Assembly: GCA_017656295.1 (NCBI GenBank)
Contig: JACDOC010000003.1
Location: 124,001-188,000 of the forward strand
Direction: 5' to 3'
DNA: 64,000 bases
Source: Bacillus sp. (in: firmicutes)
GTDB lineage: Bacteria; Bacillota; Bacilli; Bacillales; JACDOC01
How positions within the stretch are numbered: the first letter of the stretch is position 1; the number at the start of each line of letters is the position of its first letter. The position numbers were made by a program, and so were the translations under genes. The notes under the pieces were generated by a model. That model was not told the DNA's origin. It saw only the letters and a list, made by a program, of their open reading frames with translations, and made no database searches. This document shows positions 1 to 9,062 of this stretch, piece by piece.

Positions 1-21
1 TCATTTTCCATAATCATACAA

Positions 22-69
22 AACGCCCCCTTACTCACCGTTTGTATGAACGGTAAATAAAGAGGCGTT
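22..69 (-). terminator. Two-tier hairpin downstream of spo0A
   Basis: An outer stem (22-27 with 64-69) encloses an inner 6-bp stem (37-42 with 49-54). Read on the minus strand it is followed by a short T run. It lies about 80 nt past the spo0A stop codon, so it is a plausible spo0A terminator, but the U-tract is weak and the window edge limits context. Confidence 0.45.
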
Positions 70-146
70 AATTTTCGGTAACTGATTGTGATATCTTTCG
101 GATATTTATCGGGAAGTACCGTATCCCCCCACCGTCACTTACCCTC

Positions 147-935
147 TCAACTCGCCCGATGCTCCAAGCGTAATTTATCAGCGACCATCGCGATGAATTC
201 AGAGTTCGTTGGTTTAGCTTTCGACATGCTGACGGTGTAGCCAAATAAGGAAGAAATCGATTCGATGTTGCCGCGGCTCCAGGCAACTTCAATGGCATGA
301 CGAATAGCCCGTTCGACACGGCTGGCAGTTGTATTGTATTTTTTCGCGATATCTGGATACAACACTTTCGTAATAGAACCTAATAGCTCAATGTCGTTAT
401 ACACCATGGAAATCGCTTCACGTAAGTATAAATATCCTTTAATATGTGCCGGTACACCAATTTCGTGAATAATACTTGTAATACTTGCATCCAAATTTTT
501 TGGTTTTTCTTCCGAAGAGGATCTAACAGTTGATGGGGTTGATTTTTTTAATACGTTACTCGATTTGTTGCTAACTTGACGAATATGGTTCGCTAAGCTT
601 TCCATATCAAATGGTTTTAAAATAAAGTAAGATGCCCCCAATTCAACCGCTTTCTTTGTCACATCTTCTTGGCCGAACGCGGTAAGCATAATGACATAAG
701 GCATTGGCGTATCCAGTTCACGTATTTTTTCTAAGACGGCTAGACCATCTAAATGTGGCATAATAATATCCAAAACTAAGACGTCTGGATTCGTTTGTTC
801 TAACAAATTCAGGCAATCTTGACCATTGTAGGCGGTCCCTATCACTTCCATATCTTTTTGGGAAGACAAATATTCTTCCAATAGTGCAACAAGTTCCCGA
901 TTATCATCAACCACGCACACTTTTAATTTCTTCAC
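147..935 (-). CDS. spo0A: Spo0A, master regulator of sporulation
   Basis: Response regulator that receives phosphate from the phosphorelay and switches on sporulation genes. The 262-residue product has the normal family length. Residues 1-125 form the receiver domain, with the acidic pocket D10/D11 and the phospho-acceptor D56 in VLVLDIIMP. Residues from about 145 on form the DNA-binding effector domain, including the strongly conserved recognition helix around [17 protein letters not shown] start behind a GGAGG ribosome site. It lies downstream of spoIVB in the usual spoIVB-spo0A order. A sigma-H promoter and 0A box lie upstream. Identification is essentially certain. Confidence 0.98.
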   Translation of the reverse strand: MKKLKVCVVDDNRELVALLEEYLSSQKDMEVIGTAYNGQDCLNLLEQTNPDVLVLDIIMPHLDGLAVLEKIRELDTPMPYVIMLTAFGQEDVTKKAVELGASYFILKPFDMESLANHIRQVSNKSSNVLKKSTPSTVRSSSEEKPKNLDASITSIIHEIGVPAHIKGYLYLREAISMVYNDIELLGSITKVLYPDIAKKYNTTASRVERAIRHAIEVAWSRGNIESISSLFGYTVSMSKAKPTNSEFIAMVADKLRLEHRAS

Positions 936-1000
936 TGGATTTCCTCCTCAAATTCAATCGTTCTTTATTATCTATGATATGAGTTCTTTTCTAAGAAAAA

Positions 1001-1027
1001 ATTCGACAAATGTTCATAAATTCCTTT
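1001..1027 (-). promoter_or_regulatory. Sigma-H promoter of spo0A overlapping a 0A box
   Basis: On the minus strand AAAGGAATT (1019-1027), an 11-nt spacer and GTCGAAT (1001-1007) match the sigma-H consensus RNAGGAWWW-N11/12-RNNGAAT at every position. The -10 overlaps TTTGTCGAA (1002-1010), a Spo0A~P box. This resembles the autoregulated sporulation promoter of spo0A in B. subtilis. Confidence 0.8.
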
Positions 1028-1077
1028 TATGAATCCTAATTTCATTCATCATTATTTTTCTTGCTTTTTCATCACAA

Positions 1078-1113
1078 TTCGACGTCAAGCCTTTTTATTT
1101 TGTTAATGTCGAA
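1078..1113. promoter_or_regulatory. Additional 0A-box-like sites upstream of spo0A
   Basis: A perfect TGTCGAA core on the plus strand (1107-1113) and a one-mismatch copy (CGTCGAA) on the minus strand (1078-1084) lie 75-110 nt upstream of the sigma-H promoter. Multiple 0A boxes are known in the B. subtilis spo0A control region. Function here is inferred from spacing and motif only. Confidence 0.5.
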
Positions 1114-1154
1114 AAATCTTTACATCTATTGTAACAAAGAACGATGAAAAGAGA

Positions 1155-1177
1155 AACAGGCGAACCTCTCGCCTGTT
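1155..1177 (-). terminator. Hairpin at the end of spoIVB
   Basis: A 9-bp perfect stem (1155-1163 with 1169-1177) with a 5-nt loop. It overlaps the spoIVB stop codon (1176-1178) and is followed on the minus strand by TTTCTCTTTTC. The U-tract is interrupted, so it may be a leaky terminator between spoIVB and spo0A. Confidence 0.6.
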
Positions 1178-2471
1178 ATCCTGCTTGATCTACTTTTTCG
1201 TAAATATCGATTCCTGCTTCATTTAACATCCATTCAATATGAACTCCATAACCAGATGTTGGATCATTGACAAATACATGGGTAACTGCCCCAATTAACT
1301 TTCCATCTTGAATGATCGGACTACCACTCATTCCCTGAACAATACCACCCGTTTTTTCTAATAATTTCGGATCGGTAATTTTAATGACCATTCCTTTAAC
1401 GGCAGGGAATTTTTGTGGAATTGTGCTGACAATTTCGATTTCGTACTCTTCTACTTCATCCCCATCGACAACCGTTAAAATTTTCGCTTTTCCTTTTTTA
1501 ACTTCATGCGATAATGCGATCGGAATTGGTTTGTCTAATATTCCGTTTTTTAACGTGGTTTCTAAGGTCCCAAAAATTCCGAACGGACTATTGCGTTGGA
1601 TATTCCCAATAATTTCTCTGTCCGTAGAAAATTTCGCTAACTTTTCACCAGGGTTTCCGTTGATTCCTTTTTCAATGGACGTGACCGTTGATCGTACAAT
1701 TTGACCATCTTTTACGATAATCGGTTTTTTTGTATCCATATCTGAAATGACATGTCCTAAAGCACCATATTTTTTCGTTTTCGGATCATAAAACGTCATC
1801 GTCCCGATACCTGCTGCTGAATCTCGTATATACAACCCTAATTTATACGTTTCGTCTTTTTGATCTTTCACCGGGGAGACTTCGGTTGAAATTTTCTTTT
1901 GATTCCGTTGAATTCCTATTTGTAATACTTTCCCACTGGTGCCAGCGTCTTGAACGAATGAAGCGACTTCCGACATGTTTTCGATTTTCTTTCCATTAAT
2001 TTCGGTAATGATATCACCGACTTTTATTCCTGCTGTTTCGCCTGGAGATATTTTCCCATGTTCTCCTTCAACTAAGTGATGACCGACAACAAGAACACCG
2101 AGGCTATTTAATTTCACCCCAATGGACTGTCCCCCTGGAATGACTTTAAAATCTTTTAGAACTTCAACATTTACTTTTTTAATTGGAAATCCTGCAAGTT
2201 CAAAAATGATCTCATCTTGTCCATGTTTCGTCCCTTTAATCGTGGTTACGTGATCATTATTGTGAACGGTCATGCTGTTCGTTTTATTTGCCATTTCTGT
2301 GGAAACAGGCTTCGATATTGGAAGGGTATATTCTTGACCTTCAAACATGGTGATATTATGAGGAATGCTTAAATATTGTTGTACAGGCTTCAAAAAACCA
2401 ATCACACTAAAAGAAACAAGGAGAATTCCACCAATCACTTTTCGTATGACATCCCAATTCAACTTTTTCAC
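1176..2471 (-). CDS. spoIVB: SpoIVB serine peptidase, sporulation checkpoint signal
   Basis: Forespore-secreted protease that cleaves SpoIVFA and so triggers pro-sigma-K processing in the mother cell. 431 residues. One N-terminal membrane anchor (about residues 10-28), a PDZ domain (about 110-200, with [12 protein letters not shown]), and an S55 peptidase domain. The catalytic triad is visible: H240 in GALGH, D367 in ITDPK and S382 in GMSGSP. These sit at a constant +4 offset from the B. subtilis residues H236, D363 and S378. Located between recN and spo0A, as in other Bacillaceae. I saw no convincing forespore (sigma-F/G) promoter upstream. Confidence 0.97.
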   Translation of the reverse strand: MKKLNWDVIRKVIGGILLVSFSVIGFLKPVQQYLSIPHNITMFEGQEYTLPISKPVSTEMANKTNSMTVHNNDHVTTIKGTKHGQDEIIFELAGFPIKKVNVEVLKDFKVIPGGQSIGVKLNSLGVLVVGHHLVEGEHGKISPGETAGIKVGDIITEINGKKIENMSEVASFVQDAGTSGKVLQIGIQRNQKKISTEVSPVKDQKDETYKLGLYIRDSAAGIGTMTFYDPKTKKYGALGHVISDMDTKKPIIVKDGQIVRSTVTSIEKGINGNPGEKLAKFSTDREIIGNIQRNSPFGIFGTLETTLKNGILDKPIPIALSHEVKKGKAKILTVVDGDEVEEYEIEIVSTIPQKFPAVKGMVIKITDPKLLEKTGGIVQGMSGSPIIQDGKLIGAVTHVFVNDPTSGYGVHIEWMLNEAGIDIYEKVDQAG

Positions 2472-2615
2472 TCTCCTCGCTTCTAGTCCACATCACACTA
2501 CAACTGATGGCTACAATATTAATTTAGCCCGGAAAAGTTATTATTATAACTAGATGGACTCGAAAAAAGCTCCCCTAATTGGTTAAGAATAACAGGACAG
2601 TAGTAAAAAAATGGA

Positions 2616-2656
2616 ATATAAAAACCATCCACATCTAAAAACAGATGTGGATGGTT
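2616..2656 (-). terminator. Terminator of the argR-recN unit
   Basis: A perfect 14-bp stem (2623-2636 with 2643-2656) with an AAAAAC loop, a few bases after the recN stop. On the minus strand it is followed by TTTTATATTCC and then another T run. Confidence 0.85.
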
Positions 2657-2661
2657 ATCTG

Positions 2662-4356
2662 TTATTTCTCTTTCAATGCAACTGCTTGATCAAGCAGTTC
2701 TTTGGCATGTTGTTTCGTGACATCCGTTATTTCAACTCCGGAAATCATCCGACCGATTTCTTTAATTCTTTCGTCCCCATGCAATGGCTGAACCGAGGTA
2801 AATGTTCGTCCATCTTTCGTTTCCTTTGATATAAATAAATGGGTATCAGCCATAGCAGCGACTTGTGGTAAATGAGAAATACAAAGCACTTGGGAATGAA
2901 CAGAAACTTGATGAATTTTTTCAGCAATCGCTTGGGCTACTCTTCCACTTACTCCTGTATCCACTTCGTCAAAAATAATTGAAGTGACCCCTTGGTGTTT
3001 GGAGAAAATGGTTTTTAAAGCAAGCATAATGCGTGATAATTCTCCGCCAGAAGCCACCTTTGATAAAGGTTTTAACGGCTCACCAGGGTTGGTGGATATG
3101 TAAAACTCAACATCGTCTATCCCTAATTTTGTAAAAGATGTTTCGTCCCATGGATGAAACGTTACTTTAAATACAGTTTTCTCCATATATAACTGCTTTA
3201 ACTCTTGATGAATATGATTGGTTAAAATTTCAGCCCATTTTTGACGTAAATGACTTAAATGTCGTGCTTCAAGTAACAGATCTTCTTCTAATTGAACGAG
3301 TTCTTTTTTAATTTCCTCAATATGCGTTTCTCTATTCGTAATGGTTTCAATTTCTTCCTCAATTTTTGCACCATATTCTAAAATATCTTCAATCGTTGGT
3401 CCGTATTTACGCTTTAATTGGTTTATTTCATTTAAACGGGATTCAATATAATTAATTCGCTCTTCATCAAATTCCAGTAAATCTTTTTGTCCACTCAATT
3501 CCCTCGCCGCATCTTCAAGCATGTAAAAACAATTTGAAACGGATTCGAATAGTGATTCATATTGGGCATCAATTTCTGCAGCTGTTTCTAGGTGACTCAT
3601 CGCTAAGCCAATCCAATCGATCCCTTTTTGTTCCCCAAGCAACGCTTCGGTACTTGTTTGCAATGCTTCATGTAACTTTTCAAAGTTCATCAAACGCTTT
3701 TTTTCTTCTAGTAATTCTTCATCTTCATGAAGTTGTAATTGGGCGTTTTGTATCTCATTCCATTGAAATTGAATTAAATCAAGGCGATGGGCCATTTGTT
3801 GCTCATTTTCGGTTAAGGAAGCAAGCTTCTTTTTCGTCTGTTCGTAGCGTTGATAAATTTCTTCGTAACGCTTCCACGCTGGGAAAATTTCTTCATAGCC
3901 GAATTGGTCGAGCAAATGGATATGCATCGCCTCATTCATTAATTCTTGATGTTCATGTTGTCCATGAATATCTACAAGGGTAGCGCCAATTTCACGTAAT
4001 GTTGAAATCGTGACTAACTTTCCGTTTACTCGACAGACGCTTTTACCTTGAGCTGATATTTCTCGTCGAAGAATGACCATTCCATCTTCAGCTTCTAAAC
4101 CAAATTCGTTTAATTTCTTGTAGCAAGGATGCTCTTCATCATCTAACCAAAATAAGCCTTCAATTTCGGCCTTTTTTTCTCCATAACGAACAAATTCAGA
4201 AGAACCTCGTCCTCCAACAAGCAAATGAATGGCATCAATTATAATGGACTTACCGGCACCTGTTTCACCTGTTAGCACCGTCAAACCCTTCTCAAATGTA
4301 ATAGCCAATGCATCAATAATGGCAAAGTTTTTGATGGATAATTCTTGAAGCAACAA
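2662..4356 (-). CDS. recN: RecN, SMC-like DNA repair ATPase
   Basis: DNA double-strand break repair protein. 564 residues, a normal length. Walker A GETGAGKS at residues 30-37, a long central coiled coil (about 160-360) rich in E, K and Q, an ABC signature-like ASGGELSRIML segment, and a Walker B IIFDEVDTGVSG near residue 475. ATG start 14 nt after the argR stop codon, so it is probably co-transcribed with argR. The order argR-recN-spoIVB-spo0A is standard in Bacillus. Confidence 0.97.
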   Translation of the reverse strand: MLLQELSIKNFAIIDALAITFEKGLTVLTGETGAGKSIIIDAIHLLVGGRGSSEFVRYGEKKAEIEGLFWLDDEEHPCYKKLNEFGLEAEDGMVILRREISAQGKSVCRVNGKLVTISTLREIGATLVDIHGQHEHQELMNEAMHIHLLDQFGYEEIFPAWKRYEEIYQRYEQTKKKLASLTENEQQMAHRLDLIQFQWNEIQNAQLQLHEDEELLEEKKRLMNFEKLHEALQTSTEALLGEQKGIDWIGLAMSHLETAAEIDAQYESLFESVSNCFYMLEDAARELSGQKDLLEFDEERINYIESRLNEINQLKRKYGPTIEDILEYGAKIEEEIETITNRETHIEEIKKELVQLEEDLLLEARHLSHLRQKWAEILTNHIHQELKQLYMEKTVFKVTFHPWDETSFTKLGIDDVEFYISTNPGEPLKPLSKVASGGELSRIMLALKTIFSKHQGVTSIIFDEVDTGVSGRVAQAIAEKIHQVSVHSQVLCISHLPQVAAMADTHLFISKETKDGRTFTSVQPLHGDERIKEIGRMISGVEITDVTKQHAKELLDQAVALKEK

Positions 4357-4370
4357 CGCTCACCTCGAAA

Positions 4371-4820
4371 TTACAGCATGTCTAAGAACCGTTCTGAAAG
4401 CACTTTTGTATCTTCCGGTGTCCGACAAATAATTAAACAAGTGTCGTCTCCACAAATCGTTCCAAGAATTTCGTCCCAGTCTAAATTATCAATTAACGCT
4501 CCAATCGCGTTAGCATTTCCTGGTAACGTTTTCATGACAAGCAAGTGACCGGCCGAATCAATTTTTACAAAGGCGTCTGTTAACGCACGTTTTAGTTTTT
4601 GTAGAGGATTAAATCGTTGGTCGGCAGGCAAACTATATTTATAACGTCCATCATTTAACGGAACTTTCACTAAATGTAACTCCTTAATATCGCGTGAAAC
4701 GGTCGCTTGGGTAACATTAAACCCTGCTGCTTTTAATCGCTCAACTAATTCGTCTTGTGTCTCAATTTCATGATTGGCGATAATTTCCCGAATTTTGATG
4801 TGACGTTGACCTTTATTCAT
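4371..4820 (-). CDS. argR: Arginine repressor ArgR/AhrC
   Basis: Arginine-sensing regulator that represses arginine synthesis and activates catabolism. 149 residues. N-terminal winged helix ([17 protein letters not shown]) and C-terminal hexamerisation and arginine-binding domain ([13 protein letters not shown]). ATG at 4818-4820 was chosen over the longer frame because GAGGTG sits 7 nt upstream. Placed between tlyA and recN as usual. A possible ARG-box-like site lies upstream. Confidence 0.96.
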   Translation of the reverse strand: MNKGQRHIKIREIIANHEIETQDELVERLKAAGFNVTQATVSRDIKELHLVKVPLNDGRYKYSLPADQRFNPLQKLKRALTDAFVKIDSAGHLLVMKTLPGNANAIGALIDNLDWDEILGTICGDDTCLIICRTPEDTKVLSERFLDML

Positions 4821-4854
4821 GTTTTTACACCTCATTGTGTTTAAATTGTCCAGT

Positions 4855-4870
4855 TGAATAAATATACTTC
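4855..4870. promoter_or_regulatory. Possible ARG-box upstream of argR
   Basis: TGAATAAATATACTTC, 35-50 nt upstream of the argR start codon, is an AT-rich imperfect palindrome similar to half of a Bacillus ARG box (TGAATAATTATTCA type). It could mediate autoregulation. The match is loose and the region is AT-rich, so chance is likely enough to keep confidence low. Confidence 0.3.
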
Positions 4871-4939
4871 TACGTTTATATTAGCCTATTTTCCTCTAAT
4901 TGTACACGACTTCGAAAAGAATCTTTTTCCAATAAGAAG

Positions 4940-4965
4940 AGGATCCAAGCAAGACGCTGGACCCT
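4940..4965 (-). terminator. Hairpin after tlyA
   Basis: An imperfect stem of about 10 bp (4940-4950 with 4956-4965; one bulge, one G-U) with a 5-nt loop, 5 nt past the tlyA stop. The following CTTCTTATT is a poor U-tract, so termination may be partial and the long operon may continue into argR-recN. Confidence 0.45.
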
Positions 4966-4970
4966 ACCTA

Positions 4971-5807
4971 CTAGGCTTTTTTTAATTCTTCGTGTGCTTG
5001 ACGCACGATTTCTTCGATACGCGTTGAATCGAATCCGTTTTCTGAACTAGTTCCTCTCATTTCCCCGTTCCAGCGGAGATGGGCAAGAAATTCGATGTTT
5101 CCGTCTCCACCTGTAATCGGTGAAAATGACAGTCCTTCGACGGAAAAGCCTTCGTGTTGAGCAAACGTTAAAATTTTATTTAACACTTCTTCATGCACTT
5201 TCGGATCGCGCACAATCCCTTTTTTCCCAACTTGTTCTTTTCCTGCCTCAAACTGTGGCTTAATTAATGCAATGACATCACTTTGAGGAACAAGTAGTTG
5301 TTTTAACACAGGTAATATAAGCGTTAATGAAATAAAGGAAACGTCTATGGTGGCAAAGTTTGGCATTGGACCGTCTAAATCAGCTGGAGTGACGTAACGG
5401 AAGTTGGTTCTTTCCATCACTTTGACGCGTGAATCTTGGCGTAACTTCCATGCCAACTGATTATAGCCAACGTCAATGGCATAGCTCATTTCTACTCCGT
5501 TTTGCAATGCACAATCGGTAAATCCACCAGTTGAAGATCCAATGTCGATCATAATTTTTCCTTTTGGATCAACATCAAAAACTTGGAGTGCTTTTTCGAG
5601 TTTAAGCCCTCCTCGACTAACATACGGTATGACATTTCCTTTTATCTCAAGCGGAATATCTATACTCACTTTTTCTCCAGGTTTTTCGAGTCGTTCTTCT
5701 TTCGTATAAACAAGCCCAGCCATGATGGCTCGCTTTGCTTTTTCTCTTGATTCAAACAATCCTCTTTCAACTAGTAATACATCTAATCTCTCTTTCTTTC
5801 CACTCAT
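4971..5807 (-). CDS. tlyA: TlyA-family rRNA 2'-O-methyltransferase (YqxC)
   Basis: Predicted S4-domain RNA methyltransferase of the TlyA/hemolysin A family, which methylates rRNA. 278 residues. N-terminal S4 RNA-binding domain (residues 1-65, KKERLDVLLVERGLF...RAIMAG), then a FtsJ-like Rossmann methyltransferase fold with SAM motif DIGSSTGGFTDCAL near residue 88. It starts 5 nt after the dxs stop codon, so the two are translationally close and co-transcribed, as in many Firmicutes. Confidence 0.93.
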   Translation of the reverse strand: MSGKKERLDVLLVERGLFESREKAKRAIMAGLVYTKEERLEKPGEKVSIDIPLEIKGNVIPYVSRGGLKLEKALQVFDVDPKGKIMIDIGSSTGGFTDCALQNGVEMSYAIDVGYNQLAWKLRQDSRVKVMERTNFRYVTPADLDGPMPNFATIDVSFISLTLILPVLKQLLVPQSDVIALIKPQFEAGKEQVGKKGIVRDPKVHEEVLNKILTFAQHEGFSVEGLSFSPITGGDGNIEFLAHLRWNGEMRGTSSENGFDSTRIEEIVRQAHEELKKA

Positions 5808-5812
5808 CTTTC

Positions 5813-7705
5813 CTAAGCCCTTTTTTGCTTTTTTGGAGTCATTGTTAAAATTTTATCCACAATATGATCAACCGTTAATCCAACTTCACGGAGAAGTTCC
5901 TTAACACTTCCATGTTCAATAAAGCGATCTGGAATTCCCATCCGCTGAATTACGGCATTATGATACCCTTTTTCTTGAGCAAATTCAAGAACGGCACTAC
6001 CAAATCCACCTTGGAGAACAGCTTCTTCAATCGTTAAAATTGGGAGCTGCTGTTCCAAAATTTCAGTTAGTAAAGCTTCATCCATTGGTTTAATGAAACG
6101 AGCGTTGACGACCTTAACGGAAATGCCTTGCTTTTCTAATAAATGACTCGCTTCTAATGCCATTGGAATTGTCGTTCCGAATGTTAAAATAACCGCTTCA
6201 TTTCCTTCTTTTAGCACATTCCATGAACCAATCGGAATTTCTTTCAACTGATCATCTAGCGGTACCCCATAGCCATTTCCGCGCGGAAAACGCATTGCAA
6301 TAGGTCCATCATCATAGTTAAGCGCTGTATACACCATATGTTGTCCTTCATTTTCATCTTTGGGCATCATTAATACTATGTTTGGCAAATGGCGTAAAAA
6401 GGCGATATCAAATACCCCTTGATGCGTTTCTCCATCAGCTCCAACAAGGCCCGCGCGATCAATGCCAATAAAAACATTTAAATTTTGCCTGCAAATATCA
6501 TGAACAACTTGATCGTACGCCCGTTGTAAAAACGTCGAATAAATGGCTAAATACGGTTTCATACCTTGAGTGGCAAGCCCAGCTGCCATCGTAGCCGCAT
6601 GCTGTTCCGCAATACCGACGTCGTACATGCGGTCAGGAAACTCCTTTGCAAACTCTTCTAATTTTGAGCCAACAGGCATCGCTGGGGTAATGGCAACGAT
6701 ACGATCATCTTTTCGAGCGAGCTTTTGGACCGTGTCGCTTACTAATTTACTCCAAGCCGGTGGTGCGTTTACCGGTTTGATAATATCACCCGTTTCAATT
6801 TTATATGGACCGGTACCGTGCCATGTTCCACGTTTGTCATTTTCGGCTGGGTGATAACCTTTTCCTTTTTTTGTTAACACATGAAGAAGAACCGGGCCTT
6901 TTACTTTTTTGGCATATTGAATATTTTCAAGTAAATCTTCAAACGAATGGCCATCAACAGGTCCTAAATACGTAAATCCAAGTTCTTCGAAAAACATCCC
7001 CGATACGAGTAAGTATTTTAAGCTATCTTTTAACCTTTCCGCAGTGGATGCTAATTTACCACCGACAGCTGGTATTTTTTTAAGTAAATATTCGAGTTCA
7101 TCTTTTACCCAATTATATTTTCCAGCTGTCCGGAGGCGTCCTAAAATATTGTGCAATGCTCCAACGTTAGGAGCTATAGACATTTCGTTATCATTTAAAA
7201 TGACAATAATATCTTTTTTTTCATGACCAATATGGTTTAACGCTTCTAACGCCATACCTCCAGTAAGAGCACCGTCACCAATTACCGGAACGATATACGA
7301 CTTTTCTTTCTTTAAGTCCCGGGCAATCGCCATCCCCATCGCCGCGGAAAGCGAGGTGGAACTGTGTCCCGTTTCCCATACGTCATGTTCGCTTTCCGAC
7401 CGTTTCGGAAAGCCACAAAGTCCTTTATATTGGCGTAACGTATCGAAATCTTTTGCACGACCGGTTAATATTTTGTGGACATACGATTGATGTCCGACGT
7501 CCCAAATAATTTTGTCTTGAGGACTGTCAAAACATTTATGCAACGCAATCGTTAGCTCTACAACTCCTAAATTCGGTCCGATATGACCGCCCGTTTTCGA
7601 TAATTTTTCAATTAAAAAATGGCGGATTTCTTCGCTTAATTGTTCTAATTGCTGGTTGGTCATTTTTTTTAAAAAAGAAGGGTTTTGAATTGACAATAAA
7701 TCCAC
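5813..7705 (-). CDS. dxs: 1-deoxy-D-xylulose-5-phosphate synthase
   Basis: First enzyme of the MEP isoprenoid pathway; condenses pyruvate and glyceraldehyde 3-phosphate. About 630 residues. The thiamine-diphosphate domain has [15 protein letters not shown], and the transketolase-like middle has [13 protein letters not shown] and GETHQGVFD. The start is the GTG at 7703-7705 (protein begins with DLLSIQ as in B. subtilis), with a purine-rich AAAGTGAG upstream. An in-frame GTG at 7712-7714 is the alternative. It follows oapA by 18 nt. In B. halodurans this gene also lies just downstream of the OLE RNA locus. Confidence 0.97.
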   Translation of the reverse strand: MDLLSIQNPSFLKKMTNQQLEQLSEEIRHFLIEKLSKTGGHIGPNLGVVELTIALHKCFDSPQDKIIWDVGHQSYVHKILTGRAKDFDTLRQYKGLCGFPKRSESEHDVWETGHSSTSLSAAMGMAIARDLKKEKSYIVPVIGDGALTGGMALEALNHIGHEKKDIIVILNDNEMSIAPNVGALHNILGRLRTAGKYNWVKDELEYLLKKIPAVGGKLASTAERLKDSLKYLLVSGMFFEELGFTYLGPVDGHSFEDLLENIQYAKKVKGPVLLHVLTKKGKGYHPAENDKRGTWHGTGPYKIETGDIIKPVNAPPAWSKLVSDTVQKLARKDDRIVAITPAMPVGSKLEEFAKEFPDRMYDVGIAEQHAATMAAGLATQGMKPYLAIYSTFLQRAYDQVVHDICRQNLNVFIGIDRAGLVGADGETHQGVFDIAFLRHLPNIVLMMPKDENEGQHMVYTALNYDDGPIAMRFPRGNGYGVPLDDQLKEIPIGSWNVLKEGNEAVILTFGTTIPMALEASHLLEKQGISVKVVNARFIKPMDEALLTEILEQQLPILTIEEAVLQGGFGSAVLEFAQEKGYHNAVIQRMGIPDRFIEHGSVKELLREVGLTVDHIVDKILTMTPKKQKRA

Positions 7706-7723
7706 ACGGATCACTCACTTTCG

Positions 7724-8329
7724 TTACTGAATATTTTTCCGTGATTTTTTTCGTTTTTTTTCTTTAATTATAACGATATGAAACTTATCCTCAAAAAATT
7801 GTAACAGTTTTCCTACTCGAAAAATAATCTCTTTGGAATAGCGGATGGCAAGCGTTTTCCCAAACGCTTTTCCACCAACAGTTAAGGAAGCAATGACGCT
7901 CGTAAAAAGTACATTAATAACGTATTCCGAAACGTTTGATCCGTTCTGTTGTAATTCCATAGCTAACTGAAAAATCACAATGGCAGTGGCTGTCCCACTA
8001 ATAATTCCGGATATATCACCGATAACATCATTACAAAAGCTTGCGACTCGATCGGCGTTGCGAACAAGACGAATCGCATGCTTGGACCCGTAAATTTTTT
8101 TAGACGCCATCGCATGAAACGGTACTTCATCGGCAGCTGTCGCGGCGATGCCAATCATATCAAAAAAGATTCCAATAAACACAATAAGAAGGACAACCAA
8201 CAAACCGGTCGTCCAATACACTCCGTTTAACACAATGTTGGATGTAATCGAAAAAAGAGCGGCCAAAATAAAAGTAATGAACGCTATACTAATCGCCCAT
8301 TTAAAGGAAGTTTTTAATAATTCTTTCAT
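7724..8329 (-). CDS. oapA: OapA, OLE RNA-associated membrane protein
   Basis: Membrane partner that anchors OLE RNA. 201 residues from the ATG at 8327-8329, which has GGTGAG about 14 nt upstream; a longer frame to 8419 would run into the RNA's 3' region. Four hydrophobic helices (about 13-30, 38-60, 102-124, 136-155), a conserved polar loop between helices 2 and 3 (ADEVPFHAMASKKIYG, then RNADRVASFCNDVIGD), and a very basic tail (KEKKRKKSRKN) suited to RNA contact. Location is diagnostic: directly after the OLE RNA and before dxs. Known from B. halodurans work: OapA binds OLE RNA, and loss of either sensitises cells to cold and short-chain alcohols. The loop resembles the DUF21 region of CNNM/CorC magnesium transporters (my impression, needs a profile search). 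Confidence 0.9.
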   Translation of the reverse strand: MKELLKTSFKWAISIAFITFILAALFSITSNIVLNGVYWTTGLLVVLLIVFIGIFFDMIGIAATAADEVPFHAMASKKIYGSKHAIRLVRNADRVASFCNDVIGDISGIISGTATAIVIFQLAMELQQNGSNVSEYVINVLFTSVIASLTVGGKAFGKTLAIRYSKEIIFRVGKLLQFFEDKFHIVIIKEKKRKKSRKNIQ

Positions 8330-8387
8330 ATTATTTTTCGTCTCACCATCTTTAATTATGTATAAAAACACCTTAAATATAGAATAA

Positions 8388-8406
8388 GTCCGCTTTCTAA
8401 GCGGAC
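8388..8406 (-). other. Hairpin between OLE RNA and oapA
   Basis: A perfect 8-bp GC-rich stem (8388-8395 with 8399-8406) with a 3-nt loop, 21 nt past the 3' strand of the OLE closing helix. There is no run of T after it on the minus strand (TTATTCTATATTTAAGG), so it looks like an RNA-end or processing element or a weak attenuator rather than a strong terminator. Read-through into oapA is expected. Confidence 0.6.
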
Positions 8407-8427
8407 ATGTCTTTATCAAACTCTTAC

Positions 8428-9015
8428 GGGATGGTCATATAAAGGGTAAAGTTTGCGGCTTAGGTCCAGTAGGATTTCCCAAATAGATACCGGGTGTCAC
8501 CACCCTGGCGGTTTCCCTTTAAATCTATTTTAGCCGTGTCGCCATCGGCTAGACTGGATTGCCACTTAGTCCGCACTGTAATCCCCTTTATATGTCCGCC
8601 ACATGGAACAGTCTAGGAGTTTTCCTCAACAACCTTTAACCAGTTCCTAGCCTCTTTTGCAAAGATGATTTCATATGGACGAAAAAGTACTTATCAATGG
8701 CCAACTGATAAATACTTTTATAACCATAATCCCCTCAATCTTCACTCAAGGCAGGCTACGCTGCTAGTGATCCCGTGATCAGATCACATCGCAGGTTCAT
8801 ACTCTAGTCCTTTCGGATCTAGAGCCTCCGCGGATGAAGGGTCAACGCCCACATGCCTTTGTGGATCGCCCTTCACCCTTACTCCCAGCTCCGACCCAAG
8901 GCTGGGCGCCCCAAGCCGGAACAAGGAACTTCATCGATGTGCCCTTTAGTGGATTTTTAGGCCCACCTTCAGAACTGGTAGGTTGACTAGAATACTGCAC
9001 CATCCCTACTCATGT
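8428..9015 (-). ncRNA. ole: OLE RNA (ornate large extremophilic RNA)
   Basis: A GC-richer, ORF-free block of about 590 nt between ispA and oapA-dxs, the diagnostic position for OLE RNA (about 600 nt). The ends pair: GGGATGGT near the 5' end (8999-9006 on the minus strand) is perfectly complementary to ACCATCCC near the 3' end (8428-8435). Inside, 8832-8841 pairs with 8869-8878 (10 bp, one G-U) around a CCACA/TGTGG hairpin (8849-8864). At 8802-8824 a stem is capped by a GAAA tetraloop, and TGATC-ACGG-GATCA folds at 8768-8781. OLE RNA forms a membrane-bound ribonucleoprotein with OapA, OapB and OapC. I have no covariance score; assignment rests on synteny, size, structure and the adjacent oapA. 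Confidence 0.9.
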
Positions 9016-9021
9016 GTCCTA

Positions 9022-9050
9022 ATTATAGCATAAAACAAATGTTCTTACAA
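9022..9050 (-). promoter_or_regulatory. Sigma-A promoter for OLE RNA
   Basis: On the minus strand TTGTAA (-35, 9045-9050), a 17-nt spacer and TATAAT (-10, 9022-9027). It begins 12 nt after the ispA stop codon and predicts a transcript start at about 9014-9016, just before the 5' strand of the OLE closing helix. It suggests OLE is made from its own promoter as well as by read-through from xseA-xseB-ispA. Confidence 0.75.
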
Positions 9051-9062
9051 ATAGGAACACTA

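Noticed and set aside
68-319. 83-codon plus-strand open frame opposite spo0A
   Set aside because: Antisense shadow of the conserved spo0A C-terminal domain with no ribosome site.
8428-9015. Group I or II intron, or tmRNA, in the OLE interval
   Set aside because: No intron-encoded protein, no intron catalytic domain V-like hairpin, no tRNA-like ends; context and size fit OLE RNA.
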